Assembly (NCBI RefSeq): GCF_000380245.2
Contig: NZ_HG428741.1
Span: 1,602,267-1,666,266 of the forward strand
Direction of reading: 5' to 3'
Length of the DNA: 64,000 nucleotides
DNA from: Bacillus massiliigorillae
GTDB taxonomy: Bacteria; Bacillota; Bacilli; Bacillales; DSM-1321
Part shown: in pieces, positions 16,961 to 26,073 of the stretch
Layout: every line of letters starts with the position of its first letter
Position numbering within the stretch: the stretch's first letter is position 1
The notes under the pieces: model-generated
Seen by the model: only the letters and a program-made list of their open reading frames with translations
Database searches by the model: none
Told to the model about the DNA's origin: nothing
Translations under genes and position numbers: made by a program

Positions 16961-19099
16961 GTGAAGGTTCTGAAAAAAAAGAATATTAACTATGGAGCAG
17001 GAGTACTATCGATTTTATTTTTACTAGTCTTTTTTATAATCGGAAGTAGACTAATATACATTCAAGTAACAGGTAAAGTGGATGGAAGAGTACTTGCGAC
17101 GATGGCGGAGGAGAAATATACCTCCAAAAGAACCATACCAGCACAACGTGGTGTTATTCTCGATCGAGATGGGAATATACTCGCAAAAGATGCTGGCTCT
17201 TACGATATTATTGCTGTTCTGGATCCTGAAATGACAAAGAATAAAAAACAGCCTTTACATGTTGTGAACCTTAAAAAAACAGCAAAAAAACTTGCACCCC
17301 TATTGAATATGAAAACAAAAGAATTAGAAGAAATTCTTAATAGGAACAAAAAACAAGTTGAATTTGGAGCCAAGGGAAGGAATTTAAGCATTGATACAAA
17401 AAAGAAAATTGAAAAACTAAAACTACCTGGAATTGCTTTTAAAACAACCACAAAAAGAATGTATCCAAATGGTGATTTCGCTTCACATGTAATTGGCTTT
17501 ACTAAGATGGAGAGTGAAACTAAGGAAATAGGTGTTAGTGGAATTGAAAAAAGTGAAGAACGCTATTTACTTAAAGAAGAAGGCTCCGTTACACAACAGC
17601 AAAGTCGATTTGGTTTTTTATTACCTGGTAAAAAAGCAACCATTCATCCCCCTCGTAATGGTGAAGTGATTGAATTAACACTTGATGGTAAAATTCAATA
17701 TTATTTAGAATCAACGGTCGAAAAAATTAATAAGAAAAATAGACCGAATAAAATAATGGCAGTTGTTTCAGATCCGAAGACAGGTCAAATTCTTGCTATG
17801 ACGTCGAGACCTAGCTTTGATCCTAATTTGAAAAATATTACATATTTTAATAATGACCTTGTATCTTATGCATTTGAGCCTGGTTCTACAATGAAAATTA
17901 TTACAGTTGCCGCAGCCATTGAAGAAGGTGTGTATAAAGCAACAGATACGTATAAATCTGGTTCATATAAAATAGGATCTGATAGAATTCGAGATCATAA
18001 TGAAGGCGATGGGTGGGGAGTTATCACATTTGAGGAAGGTGTACAACGTTCTTCAAATGTTGCAATGGCTGAATTGACAAAAAAAATGGGTGTTTCAACC
18101 TTTTATGATTACATAAAGAACTTTGGGCTAGATAAAAAGACGAATATAGATTTACCAAATGAAGTGGGAAGTCGAATAAATTTCACAGCTAAAAGAGATC
18201 AAATTTCTACTTCTTTTGGACAAGCATCAGCTTTTACTCCTATTCAACAAATTCAAGCAGTAAGTGCGATTGCAAATAAAGGAAACATGATGCAACCATA
18301 TATTGTTAAGCGAATCATAGATTCTTCTACAGGAAATGTTCTACTGAACAAAAAGCCGAGAGTTGTTAGTCAACCTATTTCAGAAAATACGGCAGAAAAG
18401 ACTCTTGAACTGTTAGAAACTGTTGTTTCTTCTAGGCATGGGACTGGGCAACCGTTTAAATTAGATCATTATAAAATAGCTGGAAAAACAGGTACTGCGC
18501 AAATATTTGAGAACGGCCACTTGTTAACTGGATTTGGTAATTATATCTATTCTTTTATGGGCTTGGCTCCAGCAGATGACCCAAGGCTTATCATTTATGT
18601 GGCCATTCAACAGCCTAAATTTCAAAGTGGTGAAACAGGGGCCTCTATTTTAGCAGAGATTATAAAACCTACGATGGAACAAAGTTTAAAGTATTTAGCT
18701 GTTAAACCCGACAAACAAAAGAATACAGCTGCAAAAAAAGAAGATTTCACAGTGAAATCGTATATTGGGGATACAATAACGGATATTTCGAATGAAGAGC
18801 TCTTGGAAGGAGTAAAAACAGTAGTATTAGGAGATGGAGATGAAATTATAAAACAATCTCCGGCAGCTGGTAGTAAATCACTTCTTTCAGAAATGGTAAT
18901 ACTTAAAACAAATGGTGACGTTAAAATGCCAAATTTAAAAGGCTGGTCCTTAAGGGATGTATCTCGTTTAGCATTATTATTAAATTTTGAATTTACATAT
19001 TCAGGGAAAGGATATGTGGCAAGTCAAAATATACAGGCAGGAACAATTATCAATCATAAGAATGAATTGCATGTAGAACTAAATGTTGAAGGAATGTAA
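16961..19099 (+). CDS. Class B penicillin-binding protein with PASTA domains (PBP2B-like)
   Basis: Protein of 712 aa: one N-terminal membrane helix (ILFLLVFFIIGSRLIYI), a dimerisation domain starting IPAQRGVILDRDG, and a transpeptidase domain with SXXK S309-K312 (GSTMK), SSN (VQRSSNVAM) and KTGTAQ. The C-terminus has two PASTA-like repeats (about 580-712). The length matches PBP2B (division) better than SpoVD (about 646 aa). It is not in the division cluster, so it is an extra class B enzyme making septal or spore-related crosslinks. GTG 16961 has AGGGGG 8 nt upstream; the GTG at 16952 overlaps that site. Confidence 0.88.
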   Translation: MKVLKKKNINYGAGVLSILFLLVFFIIGSRLIYIQVTGKVDGRVLATMAEEKYTSKRTIPAQRGVILDRDGNILAKDAGSYDIIAVLDPEMTKNKKQPLHVVNLKKTAKKLAPLLNMKTKELEEILNRNKKQVEFGAKGRNLSIDTKKKIEKLKLPGIAFKTTTKRMYPNGDFASHVIGFTKMESETKEIGVSGIEKSEERYLLKEEGSVTQQQSRFGFLLPGKKATIHPPRNGEVIELTLDGKIQYYLESTVEKINKKNRPNKIMAVVSDPKTGQILAMTSRPSFDPNLKNITYFNNDLVSYAFEPGSTMKIITVAAAIEEGVYKATDTYKSGSYKIGSDRIRDHNEGDGWGVITFEEGVQRSSNVAMAELTKKMGVSTFYDYIKNFGLDKKTNIDLPNEVGSRINFTAKRDQISTSFGQASAFTPIQQIQAVSAIANKGNMMQPYIVKRIIDSSTGNVLLNKKPRVVSQPISENTAEKTLELLETVVSSRHGTGQPFKLDHYKIAGKTGTAQIFENGHLLTGFGNYIYSFMGLAPADDPRLIIYVAIQQPKFQSGETGASILAEIIKPTMEQSLKYLAVKPDKQKNTAAKKEDFTVKSYIGDTITDISNEELLEGVKTVVLGDGDEIIKQSPAAGSKSLLSEMVILKTNGDVKMPNLKGWSLRDVSRLALLLNFEFTYSGKGYVASQNIQAGTIINHKNELHVELNVEGM

Positions 19100-19108
19100 A
19101 GGGAGTTT

Positions 19109-19170
19109 ATACACGTGAGCGGCATACGATTAAGCTTTAGTTGAACCAACCGAGTTGTTACACGTGTATA
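19109..19170. repeat. Widely spaced inverted repeat downstream of the PBP gene
   Basis: TATACACGTG (19109-19118) and its exact complement CACGTGTATA (19161-19170), 42 nt apart. No T tail follows, so it looks more like a pair of protein-binding half sites or a looped RNA than a terminator. Confidence 0.5.
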
Positions 19171-19294
19171 ATCTCGCGCCTAATCATCACTGTATGAGCT
19201 TTCGTTTTAAATGAGAGAATTACCGCTAGTTTTTAAAGAGATAAAATTTTTATTTGGGAAAGCATTATTTTTGATTTATGAAATATTAATAGTA

Positions 19295-19323
19295 GATATG
19301 GAGAGAGTTGATCTCTCCATATC
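19295..19323 (+). terminator. Hairpin upstream of the MFS gene
   Basis: Perfect 12-bp stem (GATATGGAGAGA with TCTCTCCATATC), loop GTTGA, followed by only TTTAT. It sits 47 bp before the MFS start, so it may terminate PBP transcription or act as a leader attenuator. Confidence 0.55.
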
Positions 19324-19369
19324 TTTATGTGAAAAACCTAGCATGTTTTTTATGATTAAGGAGGAAAAA

Positions 19370-20551
19370 ATGTTACGTGAACAGAGGAATAAAATAATTA
19401 TTTTAATGATTAATATGTTTATAGCTATTGGAAGTTTCGGAATAATTATTCCTATTTTACCCCAATATTTAGAATCAATTGGTCAAGGAGGAACTGCAGC
19501 GGGATTAATGATTGCAATATTTGCGGGCGCTCAATTTTTTATGTCACCGATTGCAGGGAGATGGGCAGATCAGTATGGTAGAAGACTAATGATTATTATT
19601 GGTCTTAGTGGATTAACATTGTCCATGTTTATTTTCTATCTAAGTAACTCCATATGGATTTTATATTTTTCTAGAATTGTTGGTGGAGTTGGAGCTGCAC
19701 TTTTAGTACCAGCTATTTTTGCATACATTGCAGATATAACAACTATTGATCAACGAGCAAAGGGAAATAGTCTGATTTCGGCAGCAATGTCGCTAGGTAT
19801 TGTCATTGGTCCTGGAGTAGGTGGATTTCTCGCAGATTTTGGTATAAAAGTTCCTCTTTTGATTTCTGCCATAGTAGCTTTAGTGGCAGTTATTTTTTCA
19901 ATTGCATTACTGAAAGAAAGTCGTGAAGTAGACAGCGCAATGAACAACCATCAAAAGCAGGAGTCCTTGATGAAGCAACTCGTTCAATCAGTAAAAAAAC
20001 CATATTTCATCCCTTTAATTATTGGGTTAGTTATGAGTTTTGGCTTAATGGCGTATGAGTCTATTCTGGGTTTATTTGTTGATTTTCAATTTGGGGCAAC
20101 ACCACAAGAGATAGCTTTCATGGTTACAGCTACAGGTATCATTAGTGTAATTGTTCAGCTGTTTGTAGTGGATAGACTTGTTCGTCAATTTGGAGATGGG
20201 CTAGTTTTAACAATCTTTATTGGAGTCGCTACTTTAGGCTTTTTATTATGTCTCTTTGTTTCAAGCTATTTCTTATTTTTTGCGATTACATTATTGATTT
20301 TTTTAGCAACTTCTATTTTACGCCCAGTGTTGAATACGATTATTTCTAAGCAGGCAGGAAATGAACAAGGCTTTGCTATGGGAATGAATAATGCCTATAT
20401 GAGTATTGGCAATATAATCGGTCCAACACTTGCAGGTGTTCTGTATGACGTCAATATATTCTATCCATTTATTTTAGGTTGTTTTATTTTAGTTCTTACA
20501 ATGCTTGTATCAGTATCTTGGCAAAGGAAAGGTGTCAGAGGTGTTGGGTAA
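19370..20551 (+). CDS. MFS multidrug-type efflux transporter
   Basis: Protein of 393 aa with about 12 membrane helices. Motif A is GRWADQYGRR in the loop after helix 2 and the antiporter motif C region is SLGIVIGPGVGGFLAD, as in NorA/Bmr/TetA-type DHA1 proton antiporters. Start is ATG 19370 (MLREQRNK), preceded by AAGGAGGAAAA; the frame extends upstream to 19211 but through the hairpin. Substrate unknown. No regulator is adjacent; the leader hairpin and spaced inverted repeat upstream may control it. Confidence 0.87.
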   Translation: MLREQRNKIIILMINMFIAIGSFGIIIPILPQYLESIGQGGTAAGLMIAIFAGAQFFMSPIAGRWADQYGRRLMIIIGLSGLTLSMFIFYLSNSIWILYFSRIVGGVGAALLVPAIFAYIADITTIDQRAKGNSLISAAMSLGIVIGPGVGGFLADFGIKVPLLISAIVALVAVIFSIALLKESREVDSAMNNHQKQESLMKQLVQSVKKPYFIPLIIGLVMSFGLMAYESILGLFVDFQFGATPQEIAFMVTATGIISVIVQLFVVDRLVRQFGDGLVLTIFIGVATLGFLLCLFVSSYFLFFAITLLIFLATSILRPVLNTIISKQAGNEQGFAMGMNNAYMSIGNIIGPTLAGVLYDVNIFYPFILGCFILVLTMLVSVSWQRKGVRGVG

Positions 20552-20707
20552 GTACATTTAGTATAAGATTTCCATCACAGGAGGCTGTCTTTTAAGTCAA
20601 ATTATTGACGTATGAGACAACCTTTCTTAAATAATGCTTGAAATTAGGAATTAATAAAGCAAATGATACAATATGTATAGATGATTTTCTTAACTAGGAG
20701 GTTTATT

Positions 20708-21433
20708 TTGGGTTCAGAAATAATCTTTATAAGTGTTATATTGCTTGCGTCTATATTACAAACAAGTACAGGTTTTGGTTTTTCAATCATGGCAACACCT
20801 TTTCTCTTATTATTGTTCTTACCTGAGGAAGCTGTCCAAATTAATATAATATTATCATTAATTATTTCAGTATTATTAATTTGGAAGATTAGAAAGGATG
20901 TCGATACTAAATTATTAGAACGCTTTTCGATAGGAAGTATAATTGGTGTACCATTTGGCTTAATAATCTTGGTGACTATCAATATTAATAGTTTGAAACT
21001 TGTGATAAGCATATTTCTCTTACTTTTAACATTATTATTAATCTGTAACTTTAAGATAAAGTCAAATCCATTGCGTGATTTTATCGTAGGTGGATTATCA
21101 GGGATTTTGACGACTAGTATTGGTATGCCAGGTCCACCGTTGTTATTATATCTATCTGGAACAAATACCGAAAAAGGCAAATTAAGAGCCACTACTTTAG
21201 CTTTTTTTCTGTTTATTTATTTTATTAGTTTAGTAACACAATTAATTTTTACCGGTACGAATAAGTTAACATGGATATTAAGCGGATATGCCATTCCAGT
21301 TGTAATAGTTGGTTTAGTAATAGGTCAATTGATTTTTAAATGGATTAATCAACGTATTTTTACTATATTTACATATATATTGTTAATATGTACTGGTCTT
21401 TATTTATTAATTGATAGTTTAAGGAACATATAG
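20708..21433 (+). CDS. TauE/SafE-family sulfite exporter-like permease
   Basis: Protein of 241 aa, about eight membrane helices. The family hallmarks are the N-terminal LQTSTGFGFSIMATP and the repeated GGLSGILTTSIGMPGPPLLL. TauE/SafE proteins move sulfite, sulfoacetate or other organic anions. Start is TTG 20708 with AGGAGG (20696-20701) upstream; the longer frame from 20681 has no site. Stands alone between two terminators, so the anion cannot be inferred. Confidence 0.87.
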   Translation: MGSEIIFISVILLASILQTSTGFGFSIMATPFLLLLFLPEEAVQINIILSLIISVLLIWKIRKDVDTKLLERFSIGSIIGVPFGLIILVTININSLKLVISIFLLLLTLLLICNFKIKSNPLRDFIVGGLSGILTTSIGMPGPPLLLYLSGTNTEKGKLRATTLAFFLFIYFISLVTQLIFTGTNKLTWILSGYAIPVVIVGLVIGQLIFKWINQRIFTIFTYILLICTGLYLLIDSLRNI

Positions 21434-21780
21434 ACAAGTTGGTGAATATTACCTTTATTAAAGAGAGTTAAATTATTTGTATTTTAAAATAATTTATCTC
21501 TCTTTTTTATTGATATTCACTACGCGCACGATGAAAAGAAAGCTGTTTTAGATAAGTATCATAAAAAGAAACATGAGAAATGTAGGATATGGAGACAATT
21601 TATGTGACTAGGTATTACAATTGGGAACATGATTGTAATATAGTTGTAATATTAATTAAAGTGACTGTAACCTAACGATTCTATTTATTTGGTAAACTAC
21701 TAATATTGAAAAAACAACTTACTAGATTAATTATCCTATTGGACGAACTATAACTAACAACTATGGAGGAACTTGAATTA
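21434..21780. other. Intergenic region with terminator
   Basis: Holds the TauE terminator at 21460-21508 (AAAGAGAG...CTCTCTTTTTT, stem about 17 bp with one mismatch pair) and the leader of the NlpC gene. No gene seen. Confidence 0.7.
21460..21508 (+). terminator. Terminator after the TauE gene
   Basis: Long A/T-rich stem from AAAGAGAG to CTCTCTTT with AAATTATTT/AAATAATTT inside, followed by TTT. Confidence 0.8.
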
Positions 21781-22233
21781 ATGAGAAAAATGATTATCAT
21801 GACTACATTAGCATTTGGAATTTTATTTTCAGGTATTTTTGGAAGCATTGATGCAAGTGCAGCCAGTAATACAAATTATCGAGTGAAAGCCGCGAGCACG
21901 GGTCAAAAATTCATTGGTGTTCCATATAAATGGGGTGGTACTTCACCTTCAGGCTTCGATTGTTCTGGATTCGTAGGATATGCTTACAAAATATCAGGAA
22001 AAGTGTTACCAAGAACAGCATCTGAAATGTATAAAAGAGGAACGTTTGTTGGAAGATACCAATTGCAAGTTGGAGATACAGTTTTCTTTAGCACTGTTTC
22101 TAAGGGAGCTTCTCATGTTGGTATTTATATTGGAAACAATCAATTCGTACACGCAGCATCAAATGGTGTAAGAATTGATTCATTAAATAACTCTTATTGG
22201 AAGCCTAGATATCTTGGCGCTAAGCGCATTTAA
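21781..22233 (+). CDS. Secreted NlpC/P60 (C40) cell-wall peptidase
   Basis: Protein of 150 aa: a signal peptide (MRKMIIMTTLAFGILFSGIF, cleavage near DASAA) followed directly by an NlpC/P60 domain. The catalytic triad is Cys61 (GFDCSGFVGYAYK), His112 (SHVGIYIG) and His124 (FVHAA). No LysM or SH3 binding modules, so it is a minimal secreted endopeptidase, probably gamma-D-glutamyl-diamino-acid type. ATG 21781 is chosen because GGAGGA (21765-21770) lies 10 nt before it and inside the longer frame. Confidence 0.9.
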   Translation: MRKMIIMTTLAFGILFSGIFGSIDASAASNTNYRVKAASTGQKFIGVPYKWGGTSPSGFDCSGFVGYAYKISGKVLPRTASEMYKRGTFVGRYQLQVGDTVFFSTVSKGASHVGIYIGNNQFVHAASNGVRIDSLNNSYWKPRYLGAKRI

Positions 22234-22254
22234 TAGAATAGAGGATTTATTTAG

Positions 22255-22311
22255 AAGGGCTGTTCGAAAAGTGACTGAAATCACTTTTCGAACAGCCCTT
22301 TTACGCTTTTT
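22255..22311 (+). terminator. Terminator, copy 1 of a repeated TTCGAA hairpin element
   Basis: Perfect 20-bp stem (22255-22274 with 22281-22300), loop CTGAAA, then TTTTACGCTTTTTTT. Its 3' arm and tail are nearly identical to those of the hairpin at 38139-38194. Confidence 0.9.
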
Positions 22312-22358
22312 TTACCATTCAAACTCATTAAGAGTTTTAAAGGTTTTTTGAAGAAAAA

Positions 22359-22384
22359 TGAAACTTTTCTAAATATTATTCGTA
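22359..22384 (+). promoter_or_regulatory. Sigma-W-type promoter of yuaF-floT
   Basis: TGAAAC (22359-22364) followed by TTTT, with CGTA (22381-22384) after exactly 16 nt, about 55 nt before the NfeD start. This is the classical sigma-W consensus (TGAAAC-N16-CGTA), and the orthologous B. subtilis yuaFGI operon is sigma-W dependent. Confidence 0.85.
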
Positions 22385-22438
22385 AATATAATATGTTGAA
22401 ATTATTCAATAATTATACAAAGAGAGAGGGGAGGTCCA

Positions 22439-22987
22439 ATGGTACTAAGTCAAGTTTTCTTATATATTTTTATAGGTACTCTTATCATTTTATTTATTAA
22501 TTTAATTTTGGGAGGATTGTTTGATTCTACTCTTGGATTAGACAATGATGTCTTTAATTTAACGACAACATTATGTTTTACAGGTGTTGCATCAGCAATT
22601 GGTTTTCTTTTGCTAAGGTATACTTCACTATCAACATTCATGGTTATTACTTTAGCAGTATTATTATCAGTTGGATTAACATTTTTATTAAATATGTTTG
22701 TCTTTATACCCTTATCTAGGATGGAGAGTTCAACAGCTTTTAAAATTGAAGACATGCAAGGGGAAATAGGAGATGTTACGTTACGAATACCAAAGGATTC
22801 GATTGGTGAAGTAACAGTTAAAATGGCATTAGGGATTGTATCAAGGACAGCGAAAAGTTATAACAATAATGAAATTAATCAAGGTGAACCAGCACTTATA
22901 ATTGAAGTAAAAGATAATACTTTTTATGTTGTAAAGTATGATAAAGATTTTGATTATACGGATTATAACGAATCAGAAAGGATGTAA
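22439..22987 (+). CDS. NfeD-family membrane protein (YuaF-like), flotillin partner
   Basis: Protein of 182 aa: about four membrane helices in the first ~95 residues, then a soluble OB-fold domain (GEIGDVTLRIPKDSIGEVTVK...). This is the YuaF type of NfeD protein, which co-assembles with flotillin in membrane foci. ATG 22439 with GGGGAGG upstream. Its stop overlaps the floT start, so the two are coupled. In B. subtilis the pair protects against envelope stress and supports lipid-domain organisation. Confidence 0.88.
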   Translation: MVLSQVFLYIFIGTLIILFINLILGGLFDSTLGLDNDVFNLTTTLCFTGVASAIGFLLLRYTSLSTFMVITLAVLLSVGLTFLLNMFVFIPLSRMESSTAFKIEDMQGEIGDVTLRIPKDSIGEVTVKMALGIVSRTAKSYNNNEINQGEPALIIEVKDNTFYVVKYDKDFDYTDYNESERM

Positions 22988-24534
22988 TGCTTATGTCAAC
23001 TACTGTATGGATTTTAATAGGTTTAGCAGTATTACTGATAGGTTTAGTTTCATTTATCATTAGTCGTTATACTACAGTTGGATCGGAAGAAGCACTAATT
23101 GTAACTGGGAGCGCTTTAGGATCTAGTGAGAACGTTTGTAATTTGGGTAGTGGTAGAAAAATCAAGGTGGTAAGTGGAGGAGGTACGTTAGTATTACCTT
23201 TCATCCAACAATCACAGCGGATGACATTGACTACGTATGCTCTAACAGTAAAGGCTAATGAAGTGTATACAAAGCAAAAAGTTCGACTTGGTGCCATTAG
23301 TAATGCGGTCGTTAAAGTAGGCAGTGATTTAAATATGATTGCAACTGCATCTGAGAATTTTATGGGGAAGGGTCATGATGAAGTAAGTGAAGAAATAACC
23401 TCCATTCTTGATGGACATTTACGCGCAATCTTAGGATCGATGACAGTTGAAGATGCCTATAGTGATCGTGAAGCTTTTTCTCGACAAGTCAAAAATGTAG
23501 CAGAGCCAGATTTAAATAAACTTGGCTTTGAAATTCGTTCATTCAATGTGAAAGACTATATTGACGTTGATCGTTATTTAGAATATCAATCTCGTCATCG
23601 TATTGCTGAAGTACAGAAGGAAGCGGAAATTGCGGAATCTATTGCTCAAAGAGAAAGTCGTATCGAAACGGCGAAAAATGAACAAGAAGCTAAACGTGCA
23701 GAATTAGAACGTGATACACAGGTTGCCGAAGCTAGTAAGTATAATCAATTAAAGATGTCAGAATTTAAGAAAGAACAAGATAGTGCTAAAGCGGAAGCAG
23801 ACATGGCTTATGATTTGCAAAAAGCACGTATTGCACAACAAGTGAAAGAACAAGAAATGCAAATCGAAATAGTTGAACGTATTAAACAAATCGAATTACA
23901 AGAGAAAGAATCAGAAAGACGTCAACGTCAATATCAAGCTGATATTAACTTAAAAGCAGATTCAGATGCTTATGCATTAGAAAAATCAGCTGAGGCACAA
24001 AAGAAAAAGGCTCAATTGGAAGCTGAAGCACGTCAATATGAAGTGACAACACAAGCGAAAGCGCATGCAGAAAAAGTTCAAATGGATGGTCTTGCGGAAG
24101 CTACTGCTGCTGAAGCAAAAGGTAAAGCAGAAGCGATGGTTATTAGAGAAATCGGTCTTGCAGAAGCTAATGCTCAAGAAGAAAAAGCGAAGGCATTTGA
24201 ATTATATGGAGAAGCGGCTAAGTTAGAAATGATCTTAAATATATTACCTCAATATGCTGAAAAAGTAGCTGCCCCACTAGGTAATGTAGAAAGCATAAAG
24301 ATTATAGATACAGGGAATGGAAATGGGATTCAAAGCATGGCAGGATCAGTTACTGGTGTAATGGCAACTCTTCAAGAAGCTTTAAAGGAAACAACAGGGT
24401 TAGACCTTATTGATGTTATTAATAACTATTCAGGAAAACATAATCTTAAAGGCGAGCTAGGACAAATTGCTAATGCTGTTTTTGAAAAGGAAGTAAGTAC
24501 AAAAATAATTGACGACACAGATGAACTGAATTAA
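22987..24534 (+). CDS. floT: Flotillin FloT
   Basis: Protein of 515 aa, the size of B. subtilis FloT/YuaG. An N-terminal hairpin membrane segment (WILIGLAVLLIGLVSFIIS) is followed by the SPFH/Band 7 domain (GTLVLPFIQQ..., AISNAVVKV...), then a long coiled coil (about residues 200-400) rich in the EAEA/AQ repeats of flotillins. It scaffolds functional membrane microdomains. The start could be ATG 22987 or ATG 22993; AAAGGA (22977-22982) is 4 or 10 nt away. Cotranscribed with the NfeD gene from the sigma-W-type promoter. Confidence 0.93.
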   Translation: MLMSTTVWILIGLAVLLIGLVSFIISRYTTVGSEEALIVTGSALGSSENVCNLGSGRKIKVVSGGGTLVLPFIQQSQRMTLTTYALTVKANEVYTKQKVRLGAISNAVVKVGSDLNMIATASENFMGKGHDEVSEEITSILDGHLRAILGSMTVEDAYSDREAFSRQVKNVAEPDLNKLGFEIRSFNVKDYIDVDRYLEYQSRHRIAEVQKEAEIAESIAQRESRIETAKNEQEAKRAELERDTQVAEASKYNQLKMSEFKKEQDSAKAEADMAYDLQKARIAQQVKEQEMQIEIVERIKQIELQEKESERRQRQYQADINLKADSDAYALEKSAEAQKKKAQLEAEARQYEVTTQAKAHAEKVQMDGLAEATAAEAKGKAEAMVIREIGLAEANAQEEKAKAFELYGEAAKLEMILNILPQYAEKVAAPLGNVESIKIIDTGNGNGIQSMAGSVTGVMATLQEALKETTGLDLIDVINNYSGKHNLKGELGQIANAVFEKEVSTKIIDDTDELN

Positions 24535-24551
24535 ATAGTTATTCTAGTATA

Positions 24552-24593
24552 AACAAAGAGATGCCATTCATATAGGAAGGCATCTCTTTTGTT
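24552..24593 (+). terminator. Terminator after floT
   Basis: AACAAAGAGATGCC pairs with GGCATCTCTTTTGTT (one bulged T) around a 13-nt loop. Confidence 0.8.
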
Positions 24594-25102
24594 AAATATA
24601 ATTCAATTATTCCTTAAGATGTGTAGATAATAAGTACACCAAAATAGTGAAAAGTAGGAAGCTTACTAACAGGTCATTTAGAGCTTTTTGTCTATTCCGT
24701 AGGGGCAGCACTAACATGCAATGAATTTGTTTCGATAGGCATTTTTCTATTAGGAATCAAGCAAGAACTACATTTATGAATGAGTAATCAAGATATTTTT
24801 TGAAAGAAGGAACTATATAGTGGAACGATGGAGCGTCGTTCAAACACTTATGTGGTTATTTCCCATTTTATTTATACTACATGACTTCGAAGAAATTATT
24901 TTTATTGAAAAATGGTTGAATAGGTATATTTTTAGAGTGAAAATTTAATATAGTTCATTAATTTGGGATTTTTTAATTTATTAATGATAATATAGTCATT
25001 GGTAACATGATTTTTTACTGGTGTATATTTTGGGGTAAATTGTCATTTGTTTTAAAATACCATTATTCTATTATTTGAAGTGAATTTGTGTAGGTGTTAA
25101 AT
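24594..25102. other. 509-bp gene-poor region before DedA
   Basis: Apart from the HXXEE remnant, I see only A/T-rich sequence. A short open stretch around 24680-24774 (ELFVYSVGAALTCNEF in one frame) may be another fragment of a lost membrane-protein gene, not recognisable. Confidence 0.5.
24820..24948 (+). pseudogene. HXXEE-domain protein remnant (N-terminus only)
   Basis: A 42-codon frame starts at GTG 24820 with AGAAGGAA about 10 nt upstream. It reads LFPILFILHDFEEIIFIEKW, the H-x-x-E-E motif and flanking helices at the N-terminus of HXXEE-domain membrane proteins (normally about 150-180 aa), then changes to unrelated residues and stops. No continuation is found downstream, so the rest was deleted. 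The ~200 bp before it contain no gene. Confidence 0.65.
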
Positions 25103-25702
25103 ATGGGAGAAATAAATCTTTTATTAGAGCATTTTGGATATATAGGGATTATTATTGCATTAGTCGCTGGTTTAATTGGACTACCTATCCCAGATGAAAT
25201 ATTGCTTACCTATGTTGGATATAATGTATTTCAAGGTAATATGGCGTATGAATTATCTTTATTATGTGCATTCATAGGATCTGTCATCGGTATTTCAATT
25301 AGCTATATATTAGGGCATAAGTTAGGTTCCCCTTTTCTTCATAAGTATGGACATAAGATACATTTAACGGAAAAAAGATTGAATTTTGCGAAGGTTTTGT
25401 TTGATAAGTTTGGCCCTTTTTTATTGTTTTCAGGCTATTTTATTCCTGGAGTAAGACATGTAACGGCTTATTTAGCAGGAATCAATTGTATATCGTATCG
25501 TAAATTTGCATTATTTGCTTATCCAGGTGCGATTGTTTGGGGATTTACTTTTATTACATTAGGTCGTGAATTGGGGAGGAATTGGAGTTTAGTACAAGTA
25601 TATATGACTCATTATAGTGGTTATTTAGTTGCATTGCTGTTCATAATTCTAATTATTGCCTCACTTTTTTTATTTGAGAAAGAAAGAGGCTTAAATTTAT
25701 AA
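25103..25702 (+). CDS. DedA-family membrane protein
   Basis: Protein of 199 aa. The DedA/VTT signature is present: GLPIPDEILL near the N-terminus, EKRLNFAKVLFDKFGP, then FSGYFIPGVRHVTAYLAGI (the F/G-x-R-x-x-x-x-x-x-x-G core), and GAIVWGFTFITLG. About five membrane helices. DedA proteins include undecaprenyl-phosphate and phosphatidylethanolamine flippases needed for envelope biogenesis and cationic peptide resistance. ATG 25103 with AGGTG 6 nt upstream; a GTG at 25094 overlaps that site. It lies just before the dlt operon, separated by a terminator. Confidence 0.88.
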   Translation: MGEINLLLEHFGYIGIIIALVAGLIGLPIPDEILLTYVGYNVFQGNMAYELSLLCAFIGSVIGISISYILGHKLGSPFLHKYGHKIHLTEKRLNFAKVLFDKFGPFLLFSGYFIPGVRHVTAYLAGINCISYRKFALFAYPGAIVWGFTFITLGRELGRNWSLVQVYMTHYSGYLVALLFIILIIASLFLFEKERGLNL

Positions 25703-25759
25703 ACGCTTTTTTTTACAAACCTAAACTCTATTAATAAATAGAATATAAGAATATCTTCT

Positions 25760-25788
25760 AAAACCGTGTCTGTTGGAACGGTTTTTTG
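25760..25788 (+). terminator. Terminator between dedA and dlt
   Basis: AAAACCGT (25760-25767) pairs with ACGGTTTT (25778-25785), followed by TT. Confidence 0.75.
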
Positions 25789-25912
25789 TTTGTTTGAAAA
25801 CATTTAATTATGAAAAAAAATTAATCTGAAATTAATCAATTTTCTATGTTTGATGTAATACAATGCAACTTGGTAAGAAGTTAACAGTCATGAAACAGAG
25901 TGGAGGGGTAAA

Positions 25913-26059
25913 ATGAAACATTTAAAATATTATTTGTATCATCCTGTGGCTCTTTTTGTTTATAAAACAATATTTTATCTTGTTATTTTACTTGGGCTTT
26001 TATGGTTTTATGGATTCAAGGATCCCAATAGTGGTGGGTTTATATATGAGGAATTTTAA
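25913..26059 (+). CDS. dltX: DltX, small membrane peptide of the D-alanylation system
   Basis: A 48-aa ORF with one membrane helix (FVYKTIFYLVILLGLLWFYG) and the conserved C-terminal FIYEEF, the DltX acidic-aromatic motif that carries D-alanine across the DltB channel. Start ATG 25913 follows GGAGGGG; the stop is 14 bp before dltA. First gene of dltXABCD. The tyrosine of the C-terminal motif is the proposed acyl acceptor. Confidence 0.9.
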   Translation: MKHLKYYLYHPVALFVYKTIFYLVILLGLLWFYGFKDPNSGGFIYEEF

Positions 26060-26073
26060 AGGAGAACAAATGT

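Noticed and set aside
20580..20630. Possible terminator after the MFS gene (GGCTGTCT...AGACAACC)
   Set aside because: Pairing is imperfect with a long loop and poor T tail; not strong enough to list as a feature.
25786..25912. ECF-type promoter before dltX
   Set aside because: No TGAAAC/TGTAAC plus CGTC/CGAC pair with correct spacing could be found, although dlt is under ECF control in some Bacillus.
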